Assembly (NCBI GenBank): GCA_029558715.1
Contig: JAKQEA010000078.1
Coordinates: 33,411 to 97,410, forward strand
Reading direction: 5' to 3'
Origin: Bacteroidota bacterium
Lineage (GTDB): Bacteria > Bacteroidota > Bacteroidia > Chitinophagales > Chitinophagaceae
DNA length: 64,000 nucleotides
Below the pieces are notes generated by a model that saw only the letters and a program-made list of their open reading frames with translations, did not search any database and was not told the origin of the DNA. The position numbers were made by a program, and so were the translations under genes. Of this stretch, positions 18,033 through 27,336 are shown one piece after another (the stretch's first letter is position 1; each line of letters starts with the position of its first letter).

Positions 18033-18377
18033 TTGAGACGAATTCTAGCCATACTATCCCTTATTCTCCTGATTGCCATCTCTTCGCAAGGTCAGTCCTC
18101 AAGGCCAAACCCCGGAAATGATGCAGACAGGATTGTCAGGTTGTACCCCAATCCGGCTACATCTTACATCACATTTGATTTACAAGCCAATTACAAAAAA
18201 GGGTTAACTGTTCAGATCTATAATGGTGTATTAGGTAAGAAAATGTATGAAACTCAAAATATTCCTGACAAGTTTACCCTCAACCTTAATGATTATACCC
18301 GCGGCATTTATATCTATCACCTTATAGATATGTCAGGAAAAATCATTGAGTCCGGAAAATTCCAGGTTTCCCGTTAA
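18033..18377 (+). CDS. Minimal secreted protein made of a T9SS type A sorting domain
   Basis: 114 residues: a signal peptide (ILAILSLILLIAISSQGQ), a short charged linker and then a T9SS type A C-terminal domain (VRLYPNPATSYITFDL, VQIYNGVLGKKMYE, YTRGIYIYHLID, GKFQV). Almost nothing precedes the sorting domain, so the passenger is absent or only ~20 residues. The only start in reach is TTG at 18033, with a TAAATTTG box at 18020-18027 just ahead. That box resembles a -7 element and would make the transcript nearly leaderless, but no -33 TTG is seen. It ends 18 bases before the convergent methyltransferase gene. Confidence 0.75.
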   Translation: MRRILAILSLILLIAISSQGQSSRPNPGNDADRIVRLYPNPATSYITFDLQANYKKGLTVQIYNGVLGKKMYETQNIPDKFTLNLNDYTRGIYIYHLIDMSGKIIESGKFQVSR

Positions 18378-18395
18378 TTATTTCTGCAGTCATAG

Positions 18396-19568
18396 TTATT
18401 GAACCTGAACTATCAGGAATTTGAGATATTGTGTGTTATCCATACCCCAGATGATCGGGTGATCTGAAGCCTGGGCCTGAAAAGTAACCTGCCTGATTCT
18501 TCTGCGGGCATCTTTTGCAGCCATATCAATTATTTGCAAAAATAAATCAGGGTTAACAAGGTTGGTACAGGAAGATGTCACTAAAAAGCCTCCAGGTTTA
18601 ACAAGTTTCATACCCCGAAGATTTATTTCTTTATAGCCGGTAATTGCTTTCTGTATTGTTTCCCTGCTTTTTGTAAATGCAGGCGGATCCAGCATTACTA
18701 CATCATACTGCCTCCCTTCTTTTCCCCATTGCTTCAATACATCAAATGCATTGGCTGTTTCAAATCTGCATATGCTATCAAGCCCGTTGAGTTCAGCGTT
18801 CCTGTTTGCCTGCGCTACGGCGTTTGCCGAAATATCAAGGCCTAATACAGATTTAGCTCCATAATGTGCTGCATGAATTTCAAATGTACCCGTATAAGTG
18901 AAAGCTCCCAGCACATCAGCTTCTTTTACAATATGCTGAATAGCCCGCCTGTTATCCTGTTGATCAAGAAAGTAACCTGTTTTCTGTCCGTTTTCTATGT
19001 CGACATAAAATTTCAGACCATTCTCATTGATGATGATTTGTGTATCAAATGGAGCCGATAAAAACCCCTTCTGTTGCGGTAATCCTTCTAATTCCCTTAC
19101 AGGCACATCGTTTCGTTCATAAATTCCTTTGGGCTGAAACAGGGCTTCTAGTGCTTTTACAATCGCAGGTTTCCATACATCAATTCCTAATGCCAGCGTT
19201 TGAATAACAAAATAGTCATTGAATTTATCAATGATCAATTGTGGCAATGAATCAGCTTCTCCAAAAACTAACCGGCAATTTTCAGTGTACCCTATTTTTT
19301 TCCGGTACTCCCAGCATTTCCTGATCTGGTCAAAAAAATACTGCTCATTTATTTCTTCTACCTTACTCCGTGTAAGCAGCCTTACCAATATCTGCGATTT
19401 GGGATTGATATATCCTTTGCCTACAAACTTTTTATCGTGAGTGAACACTTCAACCACCTCTCCACCAACCGGCTCGCCTTCTGTCTTTTCAACCTCATTA
19501 TTGAATATCCAGGGATGTCCATTAACAACCCGGGGTGAAATTTTTCTTTTCAGGTAAACTTTGCTCAT
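18396..19568 (-). CDS. Class I rRNA methyltransferase, RlmI-like
   Basis: 390 residues from MSKVYLKRKISPRV; the frame runs 61 codons further upstream but that part overlaps no homology and crosses the grpE promoter region. The N-terminal ~75 residues form a PUA RNA-binding domain (GHPWIFNNEVE). The Rossmann methyltransferase follows, with VLGAFTYTGTFEIHAA and VLGLDISANAVAQA (SAM binding), then the active-site LDPPAFTKS and TSSCTNLV. The family methylates cytosine C5 in 23S rRNA (RlmI, C1962 in E. coli). RlmI family membership is sure; the exact target base is inferred. Confidence 0.88.
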   Translation of the reverse strand: MSKVYLKRKISPRVVNGHPWIFNNEVEKTEGEPVGGEVVEVFTHDKKFVGKGYINPKSQILVRLLTRSKVEEINEQYFFDQIRKCWEYRKKIGYTENCRLVFGEADSLPQLIIDKFNDYFVIQTLALGIDVWKPAIVKALEALFQPKGIYERNDVPVRELEGLPQQKGFLSAPFDTQIIINENGLKFYVDIENGQKTGYFLDQQDNRRAIQHIVKEADVLGAFTYTGTFEIHAAHYGAKSVLGLDISANAVAQANRNAELNGLDSICRFETANAFDVLKQWGKEGRQYDVVMLDPPAFTKSRETIQKAITGYKEINLRGMKLVKPGGFLVTSSCTNLVNPDLFLQIIDMAAKDARRRIRQVTFQAQASDHPIIWGMDNTQYLKFLIVQVQ

Positions 19569-19705
19569 AAAGCGGCGAAGATAGAAGAAAGACAGAAAAA
19601 AGGCGGGTGCTATTGCTGATGGCCGCATGATCCCTTCTCTCCAAACATGCTGACTTTCAGACTTCCTGACTTGCTGATACAGGTCATTTTGTCCCAAATC
19701 CACGG

Positions 19706-19735
19706 TTGGCAGTATTCTTGACAACCTTACCTTTG
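19706..19735 (+). promoter_or_regulatory. Candidate promoter of grpE-dnaJ
   Basis: TTGG at 19706-19709 and TACCTTTG at 19728-19735, with 19 bases between TTG and the second box: a full match to the Bacteroidota -33 TTG / -7 TAnnTTTG promoter. It lies 18 bases before the grpE start codon. No CIRCE-type inverted repeat was seen. Confidence 0.65.
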
Positions 19736-19753
19736 CAAACAATTTGTACAAAA

Positions 19754-20326
19754 ATGACAGAAAAAGACACGAAGGAGCAGGAAACCATCCTCCCGGAAAA
19801 TAGTGCTGGTATGGATATCAATACTGACGAAAGCATGAGTGGCACTAGTCACCTCAATGAGCCGGTAGCAGAAGAAACTGAATTGGAAAAGCTGAAAGCT
19901 GAACTGGAAGAGTCAAAAGATAAATACCTGCGGAAGGTAGCTGAGTTTGAAAACTTCAAACGTCGCAGTGCTAAAGAAAGAGTGGAGCTTATACAAACGG
20001 CCGGTAAGGATGTGATAACCGATTTATTAGAGGTGCTGGATGATTGCGACCGGTCACAAAAACAACTGGAAACATCAAATGACCCGGCAATCATTAAAGA
20101 AGGTGTAATGCTGGTATTTAATAAACTTCGGACCACCCTGCAGGCAAAAGGGGTAAAAGCGATGGAAACAGTAGAACAGGAATTTAATCCTGATCTTCAT
20201 GAAGCTATAACGGAGATACCTGCTGCCACAGAAGCCATGAAAGGAAAAGTAGTGGATGAAGTGGTGAAGGGATATTATCTTAAGGATAAGATCATCCGCC
20301 ATGCAAAAGTGGTGGTAGGGAAATAA
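19754..20326 (+). CDS. grpE: Nucleotide exchange factor GrpE
   Basis: 190 residues from MTEKDTKEQE; the TTG at 19706 is part of the promoter. An acidic, disordered N-terminus leads into a long dimerisation helix (ELEKLKAELEESKDKYLRKVAEFENFKRR), written here only to show the YLR-AEFEN-KRR signature. The C-terminal beta domain has FNPDLHEAI, GKVVDEVVKGYYLKDKIIRHAKVVV. It releases ADP from DnaK during protein refolding. It forms a pair with dnaJ 70 bases downstream; dnaK itself is not in the window. Confidence 0.95.
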   Translation: MTEKDTKEQETILPENSAGMDINTDESMSGTSHLNEPVAEETELEKLKAELEESKDKYLRKVAEFENFKRRSAKERVELIQTAGKDVITDLLEVLDDCDRSQKQLETSNDPAIIKEGVMLVFNKLRTTLQAKGVKAMETVEQEFNPDLHEAITEIPAATEAMKGKVVDEVVKGYYLKDKIIRHAKVVVGK

Positions 20327-20396
20327 ATTACTCAATATGAAAATTACGTAATGGCTCTGCTGAGTCATTGAGCTGTTTTCAAATTTTCAAACCAGT

Positions 20397-21566
20397 ATGT
20401 CAAAAAGAGATTTTTACGAAATATTAGGAGTTGGTAAAACAGCATCCCCGGATGAAATTAAAAAAGCATACCGTAAAGTAGCTATGCAATACCATCCGGA
20501 TAGAAATCCGGGAGATAAAGCAGCGGAAGAAAAATTCAAAGAAGCAGCAGAAGCTTATGAAGTATTGAGTGATGCGGATAAAAAAGCCCAGTATGACAGG
20601 TATGGTCATGCAGGAGTAAGTGGCAATGGTCGTGGAGGATTTGGTGGTGGTGCCGGCATGAATATGGATGATATCTTCAGCCAGTTCGGTGATATTTTCG
20701 GAGATGATTTGTTTGGAAGTTTCTTTGGCGGCGGAGGGCAAAGAGGTGGTCGCGGTGCACAAAGAAGCCGTGGTGTAAGGGGTAGCAATCTTAGGGTAAA
20801 ATTAAAATTGACCTATGAAGAAATTGCAAAAGGTGTTACAAAAAATATTAAAGTTAAAAAACATGTAGTTTGCTCAACATGTAGTGGAAGCGGAGCAAAA
20901 GATAAAGGCAGTGTGCAGACATGTGGTACCTGTGGTGGCAGTGGACAAGTTAGAAGAGTACAAAATACTTTTCTTGGCCAGATGCAAACCGTAACAACAT
21001 GTCCCACCTGCAACGGAGAAGGAAGTACTGTAACTGCTAAATGTACTAATTGCAAAGGTGAAGGAAGAGTGTACGGTGAAGAAACAGTTAGTATTGATAT
21101 TCCGGCTGGTGTGCAGGAAGGTATGCAAATGAATGTAAGCGGTAAGGGAAATGCAGGAGAAAGAGGTGGTATGGCAGGTGATCTGATTATCCTGATAGAA
21201 GAAGAGCCTCATAAAGAATTGCACCGGGAAGGATTAAATGTTGCTTATGAACTGCATCTTTCATTTACCGATGCGGTATTTGGCACCCAGGTAGAAGTGC
21301 CTACAATTGATGGAAGAGCCAAAATTAAAGTACCTGCAGGTACGCAGAGCGGAAAAATATTCAGGCTGAAAGGCAAAGGATTTCCGGCTGTAAATTCTTA
21401 TGAAAAAGGGGATCAGCTTATACAGGTAAGTGTATGGACCCCTCAGCATCTTAGCTCTGAGGAAAAGGCAACTTTGGAAAAGTTGAGCCACTCTCCCAAT
21501 TTTAAACCACATCCTGATAAAAATGAGAAAAATTTCTTTGATAAGATAAGAGAAATGTTTTCATAA
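20397..21566 (+). CDS. dnaJ: Chaperone DnaJ (Hsp40)
   Basis: 389 residues with the full type I architecture. The J domain comes first ([21 protein letters not shown] at 33-35). A Gly-rich linker follows (~75-125, [15 protein letters not shown]). Four zinc-finger repeats come next ([32 protein letters not shown]). Two substrate-binding beta domains complete it, up to the dimerisation helix. It delivers clients to DnaK and stimulates its ATPase. It is second in the grpE-dnaJ pair. Its stop codon abuts the stop of the convergent VWA gene with no base between. Confidence 0.96.
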   Translation: MSKRDFYEILGVGKTASPDEIKKAYRKVAMQYHPDRNPGDKAAEEKFKEAAEAYEVLSDADKKAQYDRYGHAGVSGNGRGGFGGGAGMNMDDIFSQFGDIFGDDLFGSFFGGGGQRGGRGAQRSRGVRGSNLRVKLKLTYEEIAKGVTKNIKVKKHVVCSTCSGSGAKDKGSVQTCGTCGGSGQVRRVQNTFLGQMQTVTTCPTCNGEGSTVTAKCTNCKGEGRVYGEETVSIDIPAGVQEGMQMNVSGKGNAGERGGMAGDLIILIEEEPHKELHREGLNVAYELHLSFTDAVFGTQVEVPTIDGRAKIKVPAGTQSGKIFRLKGKGFPAVNSYEKGDQLIQVSVWTPQHLSSEEKATLEKLSHSPNFKPHPDKNEKNFFDKIREMFS

Positions 21567-23348
21567 TTACCAATTCGTGCCAGTTCCTTTTTTCTTCTTG
21601 ATTTTTGAATAAAGTGTCTTCGCATGTTGCAAAAGGCTTATGAATTCTTTTTGTAGTAAATCATTACTGCCTGAAGATTCCTGGGCCATAGTTATCACTT
21701 CATTCCAGCCAATATCTTTTACAAATGATGAGTTGCGTAATAAAGAACCAAACATCGCAACGGATGCTGAAAAATGGTAACATTTATCCACTTCTGCAAA
21801 TGGGATAAACTCGAACCGGCTGTTATGGATAAATTGTTGCTGCTTTTTATCATTTGGAAGCCTGTATTGCAATTTAATATCAGCAAACTTCCCGGTAGTA
21901 AAGTTATCCTTAATTGCTCCCTTGTTGATTTCTGTAGGCACAACTTCAAACATGGCGATCATTGAATGCCCTGAGCCGATCTCACCTCCTTCTATAGTAG
22001 ACAATGAATCCCTTAAAGCCCCTACTTTATTATCGAAACCAACCAGGCGATACTCCTTTACATACTCAGGGTTAAATTCTACATTCATATACACATCATC
22101 TGCTACAGAATAGAGGGTCTGTGTAAATTCTTTCAGCAATACTTTTTCAGCTTCTTTATAATTATCCAGGTAGGCAAAATTTCCATTTCCTTTCTCTGCC
22201 AGTAAATGAATTTTAGAGTCCTTGTAATTTCCCATTCCAACTCCGAGACAGGTAAGATAAACACCCGATTCCCGTTGTGCGGTGATCATTTCATCCAGTT
22301 CTGCTTCGGTTTTCAAGCCCACATTGAAATCCCCGTCCGTAGCCAGTATCACCCGGTTATTTCCTCCCTTTATGTAATGGTTACGGGCCACACTATAGGC
22401 CAGCTTAATACCTGATTCTCCGGGAGTAGAGCCGCCGGGAGTCAGTTCATCAATTGCTTTCAGGATTTTCTCTTTTTCGCCACCGCTGGTAGTGTTTAAC
22501 ATCACACCGGTAACTCCTCCATAAACAACGATAGCTACAGAATCTTTATCCCGGAGATTATTGACCAGCAAACGAAAAGCAGATTGAAGCAGCGGGAGCC
22601 TGTTAGGCATATCCATTGATCCTGATACATCAATTAAGAACACCAGGTGACTTGGGGGAAGTGTATCAAGATTCAGTTTCCGGGAAGAAAGATTGATATA
22701 ATACAACTGGTTATCCTGATTCCATGGACAGGTACTCAGTGTAGTTTTCAAATGGAAAAGATCTTCACCAGCCGGCGTTTGATAATTGAGGTTAAAATAA
22801 TTTAGCATTTCCTCAATACGAACTGCATCAGGAGGAACCAATGAATTTAGTGTGATAAATCTCCGGATATTACTATATGAAGCCCTGTCAACATTCAACG
22901 ACATTCCGGTATTGGGAAAACGCTTTGCTGATACAAAGTGATTCTCCAGCAGGCTGGCATACGTTTCATCACCAGCAAACCATTTCTTTTGCTCGTCCTT
23001 ACCCAGATCTTTTGTGAAAGATGATAACTTATCCCTTCGGGCATTCATTACGGACGCAGGCAATAATTTTAGTTTTACTCTTACATACTGTTCTGCATCA
23101 ACCACGAGTCTTTCAGTACGATAACCTTCCATTGAAAAACTGAAAGTATCAATTTGCTGATTAGAGACTATTCCAAAAGTACCTGATGAACCACTCCTGA
23201 AAATATAACCCGTCCTGAATTGTTTGATAGTAACATTTTGCAAAACATTACCTGATTCGTCCTTTACCTCGCCCCGAACATAATATTGCTGGGCGAATAA
23301 AGAAGAACTGAGGAGCAGAAAGACTAATATATGACAAGCAGCCTTCAA
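21567..23348 (-). CDS. VWA-domain protein with DUF3520 C-terminus (YfbK-like)
   Basis: About 593 residues. There is no ATG at the N-terminus; TTG at 23348 gives the best signal peptide (KAACHILVFLLLSSSLFAQ), and TTG at 23375 is the longer alternative. Residues ~22-95 form a carboxypeptidase-regulatory-like domain (VRGEVKDESGNVLQNVTIK). A vWF_A N-terminal region follows (NVDRASYSNIRRFI, VRIEEMLNYF). The VWA domain has the MIDAS motif DVSGSM, then GGSTPGESGIKLAY and ILATDGDFNVG. DUF3520 closes the chain. Family members are exported and thought to mediate metal-dependent protein contacts. It follows hpt on the same strand and may be co-transcribed. Confidence 0.88.
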   Translation of the reverse strand: MKAACHILVFLLLSSSLFAQQYYVRGEVKDESGNVLQNVTIKQFRTGYIFRSGSSGTFGIVSNQQIDTFSFSMEGYRTERLVVDAEQYVRVKLKLLPASVMNARRDKLSSFTKDLGKDEQKKWFAGDETYASLLENHFVSAKRFPNTGMSLNVDRASYSNIRRFITLNSLVPPDAVRIEEMLNYFNLNYQTPAGEDLFHLKTTLSTCPWNQDNQLYYINLSSRKLNLDTLPPSHLVFLIDVSGSMDMPNRLPLLQSAFRLLVNNLRDKDSVAIVVYGGVTGVMLNTTSGGEKEKILKAIDELTPGGSTPGESGIKLAYSVARNHYIKGGNNRVILATDGDFNVGLKTEAELDEMITAQRESGVYLTCLGVGMGNYKDSKIHLLAEKGNGNFAYLDNYKEAEKVLLKEFTQTLYSVADDVYMNVEFNPEYVKEYRLVGFDNKVGALRDSLSTIEGGEIGSGHSMIAMFEVVPTEINKGAIKDNFTTGKFADIKLQYRLPNDKKQQQFIHNSRFEFIPFAEVDKCYHFSASVAMFGSLLRNSSFVKDIGWNEVITMAQESSGSNDLLQKEFISLLQHAKTLYSKIKKKKGTGTNW

Positions 23349-23400
23349 TTGGATACATTGGCTGATAAAATACAAAAAAAATGGCTGAGATTTATTGAAT

Positions 23401-23934
23401 TCATACCAGTTGGTAAATCTCTTTTAAATTTCGACCAAGTCCATCATAATCAAGACCGTAACCTACCACAAATTTATTTGGAATATCAAAGCCTACATAG
23501 TCAAGATTTAGCGGATATTCAATAGCTTCTGATTTATGCAATAAGGTAGCAATCTTCATTGATTTGGGCTGCTGATGCTCAAGTTTTGGAAGAAAATTAT
23601 GAAGTGTTTTTCCCGTATCTACTATATCTTCTACAATTATCACTTCTTTCCCAAAAAGATCATCTTCCAGGCCAATAGAAGTAACCACATTCCCGGAAGA
23701 CTTCATGCCTTTGTAGGAAGCCAGCTTAATAAAACAAATCTCGGCTTCAATAGTAAGATGCTTAAACAAGTCAGCAGCAAACATAAATGAGCCATTCAGG
23801 ATGGCGATAAATAAAGGCTTTCTTCCTTTATAGTCGTTACTGATATTATCGGCAAGCTCCTTTATTCGTTTTTGGATTACTTCTTCCGGCAGGTAAGTCT
23901 CAAAAGATTTATCATGAACCTTTATGGTTGCCAT
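23401..23934 (-). CDS. hpt: Hypoxanthine phosphoribosyltransferase
   Basis: 177 residues, the usual length. The PRPP-binding motif reads VIIVEDIVDTGKTL (98-111). FIAILNGSFMFAADL is the conserved early loop and VGFDIPNKFVVGYGLDYDGLGRNL the C-terminal purine-binding region. It salvages hypoxanthine and guanine to IMP and GMP. It lies 5 bases downstream of the glucosaminidase gene in a minus-strand run (methyltransferase, glucosaminidase, hpt). Confidence 0.95.
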   Translation of the reverse strand: MATIKVHDKSFETYLPEEVIQKRIKELADNISNDYKGRKPLFIAILNGSFMFAADLFKHLTIEAEICFIKLASYKGMKSSGNVVTSIGLEDDLFGKEVIIVEDIVDTGKTLHNFLPKLEHQQPKSMKIATLLHKSEAIEYPLNLDYVGFDIPNKFVVGYGLDYDGLGRNLKEIYQLV

Positions 23935-23939
23935 ACATT

Positions 23940-25025
23940 TTATTTAAACTGTTGGTCGGTTGACTGTGTTTTGTTATCAGAATGTAAAGAATAGCTTCCC
24001 TTTAACGCTAATTTTGGCATTGCTGATGATTTCTTTTTTAAATTCAATTGTTCCCCGGGAGCAGGACGGTCACTTTCTTTCAGCCAGTTCAGTTCCAATA
24101 AACTTTCTAGTCGTATCCCCTGTTTTTGTGCAATATCATGCAGAGTTTCACCCGGTTGCACCGTATATAATTCAATACTACCTGTTTTACGTTTCCTTTG
24201 CAAAAAGATCAACTGATCCCTATCTGATGTTTCAGTTTCTGAGATCTCGTTAAACTCAAACAAGCGGGCAAGTGGTATATTATATTGCTGTGCAATTGAC
24301 AGGAATGAAGCTCCTTGTTTTATAAAAACAACCCTGGTCTCATTTATTTTGAACTCACCTGCAGGATAAAGAGCAGTCTGAGGAATTGTCTTCTCAATCT
24401 CCGGTTTATCTGCATAAACATTTCCCATAGATTTAAAACCTCCAATACCTTTATAAACAGAATCAGCCTGATCCTTTACCACTAAATCGCTTTCTGAAGA
24501 TTTAGCTCCCAGGGCTATCAATGTATAGTTCTGCAACTGGTAGTCCTCTATAAGTTTTATAAGCACCTGCGGATATTTTGGATTCGTAGCATAACCCGCT
24601 TTTTTTAGGCCATTGGCCCACCCTTCATAATCTGATGGGTCCAATGCAAAGAGGGATGCATAACGCTGGTTATTACGCAAAAAATCAGAATGATCCCTGT
24701 AAGAGTCTTCTGGTGAGGGGTATTTTCTGAAACATTCGCCCCTTGCATCATCATCATGACTCACCGATTGTCCTGTCCAGTTTGATTTGCATTTGATCCC
24801 AAAATGGTTATTCGATTTTAAGACCAACTGGCTGGTACCCGCCATAGTTTCATGAATTCCCTGTGCAAGTTTGATTGAAGCAGGTACCCCGGTTCGTTGC
24901 ATTTCAGCAATAGCCATTCTTTTGTAGGTGTTAATATAACTCCGGATTATTTCCGAGTTTTGTGCAGCAGCTTTGAAAGCAACAAACAAAAAAATAATCA
25001 CCAGAAATTTCCTGCTGTTTTGCAT
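23940..25025 (-). CDS. Secreted glucosaminidase-domain protein with LysM repeats
   Basis: 361 residues with a signal peptide (KFLVIIFLFVAFKAAAQ). Residues ~30-165 are a FlgJ/mannosyl-glycoprotein endo-beta-N-acetylglucosaminidase-type domain: GVPASIKLAQGIHETMAGTS carries the catalytic Glu, and NNHFGIKC and YPSPEDSYRDHSDFL are family hallmarks. Two LysM modules follow (VVFIKQGASFLSIAQQYN and YTVQPGETLHDIAQKQG). It should cut peptidoglycan glycan strands in the periplasm or at the cell surface. It lies between an O-methyltransferase gene (15 bases) and hpt (5 bases). Confidence 0.9.
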   Translation of the reverse strand: MQNSRKFLVIIFLFVAFKAAAQNSEIIRSYINTYKRMAIAEMQRTGVPASIKLAQGIHETMAGTSQLVLKSNNHFGIKCKSNWTGQSVSHDDDARGECFRKYPSPEDSYRDHSDFLRNNQRYASLFALDPSDYEGWANGLKKAGYATNPKYPQVLIKLIEDYQLQNYTLIALGAKSSESDLVVKDQADSVYKGIGGFKSMGNVYADKPEIEKTIPQTALYPAGEFKINETRVVFIKQGASFLSIAQQYNIPLARLFEFNEISETETSDRDQLIFLQRKRKTGSIELYTVQPGETLHDIAQKQGIRLESLLELNWLKESDRPAPGEQLNLKKKSSAMPKLALKGSYSLHSDNKTQSTDQQFK

Positions 25026-25040
25026 GGGATAGTTCGTTAT

Positions 25041-25679
25041 TTATAATTTCCGTATCAGGAAGAGCCCATCACGGATGGTTAATACCACTTTTTCTATATC
25101 TGTTCTCTCCTTCACAAATTCATTGAAAGCCTGTATGCCTTTAGCACTTTTTCCTTTCACATTTTCCTCCAGTACCTGGCCATGAAAAAAGATATTATCT
25201 GCTAAAATAAACCCGTTTTTCCGCAACCGGGGAAAAACAAGGTTAAAATATTCAATATAAGCAGGTTTATCGGCATCTATAAACACAAGGTCCCAGGCTT
25301 CGCTGAGGCCGGGAATGATATTTAACGCCTGACCTGTATGAGATATTATCTTACCGGCGTACACAGACCGGTCAAAAAAGGACCTGGCCTTTGCTGCATC
25401 ATCTTCCCTTAGCTCAATAGTATGTAATTGCCCGTCAGCTAAAAGTCCTTTGGCGAGACACAAAGCACTATAGCCTGTAAATGTCCCGATCTCAAGAATC
25501 CTTCGGGGCTGTATCATGCAACTAATCATTTCCAGTATTTTACCCTGCAAATGCCCGCTCAGCATAATAGCTTCCGGGTGATTTTGTATTGTAAAATCAT
25601 TTACTTCCTTCAGCAACTCATCTTCAGCTGAAGAATATTTTGCTGCATACTCCTGTACTGATGGGTGTACCAGTTCCAA
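25041..25679 (-). CDS. SAM-dependent O-methyltransferase (family 3)
   Basis: 212 residues, soluble. SAM-binding motif I reads ILEIGTFTGYSALCLAKGL. The acidic metal-binding strand is DLVFIDADKPAY and the next is ILADNIFFHGQV, as in the metal-dependent catechol/caffeoyl-CoA O-methyltransferase family. The N-terminal helix HPSVQEYAAKYSS is typical. The substrate is not predictable. It heads a three-gene run with the glucosaminidase and hpt, 27 bases below the sodium:solute symporter gene. Confidence 0.88.
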   Translation of the reverse strand: MELVHPSVQEYAAKYSSAEDELLKEVNDFTIQNHPEAIMLSGHLQGKILEMISCMIQPRRILEIGTFTGYSALCLAKGLLADGQLHTIELREDDAAKARSFFDRSVYAGKIISHTGQALNIIPGLSEAWDLVFIDADKPAYIEYFNLVFPRLRKNGFILADNIFFHGQVLEENVKGKSAKGIQAFNEFVKERTDIEKVVLTIRDGLFLIRKL

Positions 25680-25706
25680 TCCTTAAAATTTGCTGCAAAG
25701 ATAAAC

Positions 25707-27236
25707 TTATACAGCTTGCAATTTTAGCTTCGAGAGGGAAGGTTTTTTGGAGATGAGCCACAAGCCTGCGAAAGTAAATATTCCATTTATGAGGATAAGT
25801 TCATTACCAATCTTATAACCACTGAACACCCTATCAGAAATGTCCTGCAAGCCTATTGACACATGCAACTTGGCTTCATACCATGCCGGGTTACTCAGCA
25901 TATCCAACATAAGAGCCAATAATGGAGCAATGATACATACAGCCCAAATCAGGTTTTCCTTCAGTTCCCGTTTGGTGAGAATACCAAAGGCAAACAATCC
26001 GAGTAACGGTCCATAAGTAATTCCGGCAAATTTCAAAATGAAGTCGATTATCAACTTGTCATTAATCCATTTAAATATTAATACCATAATAAAAAAGACA
26101 AACGCAAAAGTAAAGTGTACTTTAAGTCTTGTTCTCTTTTTTTCTTTCTCTGTTCCCTCTTTTTTGTTGATACCAAGAATGTCGATACAAAAACAGGAGG
26201 TAAGGGATGTAATAGCGCCATCCACACTTGGGAACAAGGCAGAGATCAATGCTATTATAAATATTATACCAATCACACCGCTGAAAGTATCACTTAAAGC
26301 AATCGTTGGGAACAGGTCATCAGGAGGCACATTGATGCCTTTTGAGCCCGCATACAGATAAAGCACTCCTCCCAGTACCAGGAAAAGGAAATTCACCACC
26401 ATCAGCACTGCGGTGAAGGTCATAATGTTTTTTTGAGAGTCTTTTAGTGTTTTTACGCTAATATTTTTTTGCATCATCTCCTGGTCAAGCCCAGTCATCG
26501 CAATAGCAATGAACATTCCTCCAACAATATGTTTCAAAGCAAAAGATCCCGCCTTTACATCCCAGTTGAATATTTGTGTATACCCTTTATCAGCCATCAT
26601 AGACATAGCACCGCCAAAATCGGTCCCCAATGCCTTTATTATAACAATAATACAAGCAACGAGGCCTACAAGCATTCCCGTAGTTTGCAGGGTATCAGTA
26701 TAAATAATAGTTTTTACTCCTCCCTCAAATGTGTACAGTAAGATCAATAACAAAATAACTAATGCAGTAGCTTCAAAAGGAATTCCAAGTTTATTAAAAA
26801 TAAAAATTTGAAGGACACTTATGACCAGGTAAAGCCTGGCCGTGGCTCCCACAGTCCTGGAGAGAATAAAAAAGAAAGCCCCTGCCTTATGTGCATTAAT
26901 ACCAAATCGCTTTTCAAGGTAAGTGTAAATGCTCGTCAGGTTCATCCGGTAATAAAGCGGGATCAGAACAAAAGCAATGACCATATACCCCAGCAAGTAA
27001 CCTAAAACGATCTGGTAGTAATAGAAGTTACCGCTTCCTACTCCACCCGGTACACTTACAAAAGTGACACCAGACAGCGAAGTACCGATCATCCCGAATG
27101 CAACCAGCATCCAGTTACTGTTTCTGTTACCTATAAAAAAAGACTCATTATCTGAATTCCTTGAAGTATACCAGGCGACGCCCAGCAACAATAAAAAATA
27201 ACCAATAACAAATGAAAAAAGGACAATAGGTGACAT
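25707..27236 (-). CDS. Sodium:solute symporter (SSS family)
   Basis: 509 residues with about 13 membrane helices. The family core is clear: NRNSNWMLVAFGMIGTSLSGVTFVSVPG near the N-terminus (first 20 shown are enough to place it), TFEGGVKTIIYTD, and ALISALFPSVDGAITSLTS. These match LeuT-fold sodium-coupled carriers of the SSS family (sugars, amino acids, sialic acid). The substrate cannot be assigned; it is far from the sialic acid locus and not obviously part of it. It is divergent from the LOG-family gene, with 100 bases between. Confidence 0.9.
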   Translation of the reverse strand: MSPIVLFSFVIGYFLLLLGVAWYTSRNSDNESFFIGNRNSNWMLVAFGMIGTSLSGVTFVSVPGGVGSGNFYYYQIVLGYLLGYMVIAFVLIPLYYRMNLTSIYTYLEKRFGINAHKAGAFFFILSRTVGATARLYLVISVLQIFIFNKLGIPFEATALVILLLILLYTFEGGVKTIIYTDTLQTTGMLVGLVACIIVIIKALGTDFGGAMSMMADKGYTQIFNWDVKAGSFALKHIVGGMFIAIAMTGLDQEMMQKNISVKTLKDSQKNIMTFTAVLMVVNFLFLVLGGVLYLYAGSKGINVPPDDLFPTIALSDTFSGVIGIIFIIALISALFPSVDGAITSLTSCFCIDILGINKKEGTEKEKKRTRLKVHFTFAFVFFIMVLIFKWINDKLIIDFILKFAGITYGPLLGLFAFGILTKRELKENLIWAVCIIAPLLALMLDMLSNPAWYEAKLHVSIGLQDISDRVFSGYKIGNELILINGIFTFAGLWLISKKPSLSKLKLQAV

Positions 27237-27336
27237 ACAATCTGGTTTCTGTTAGTCAATTGTTACCGACGAAAAGTTAAATAACGAATTTTGAAGATAA
27301 TCAAAAAAGTTATCCCTTTGCTGCAATATACTACGT

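Noticed and set aside
23880..23898. CCGGCAGG in hpt as another copy of the palindromic element
   Set aside because: The reading is YLPEEV, which belongs to the normal N-terminal region of the family, and no second arm is present.
25707..27236. Sodium:solute symporter as the sialic acid transporter of the locus
   Set aside because: Some family members carry sialic acid, but this gene lies 15 kb away, on its own, and the operon has its own MFS carrier.
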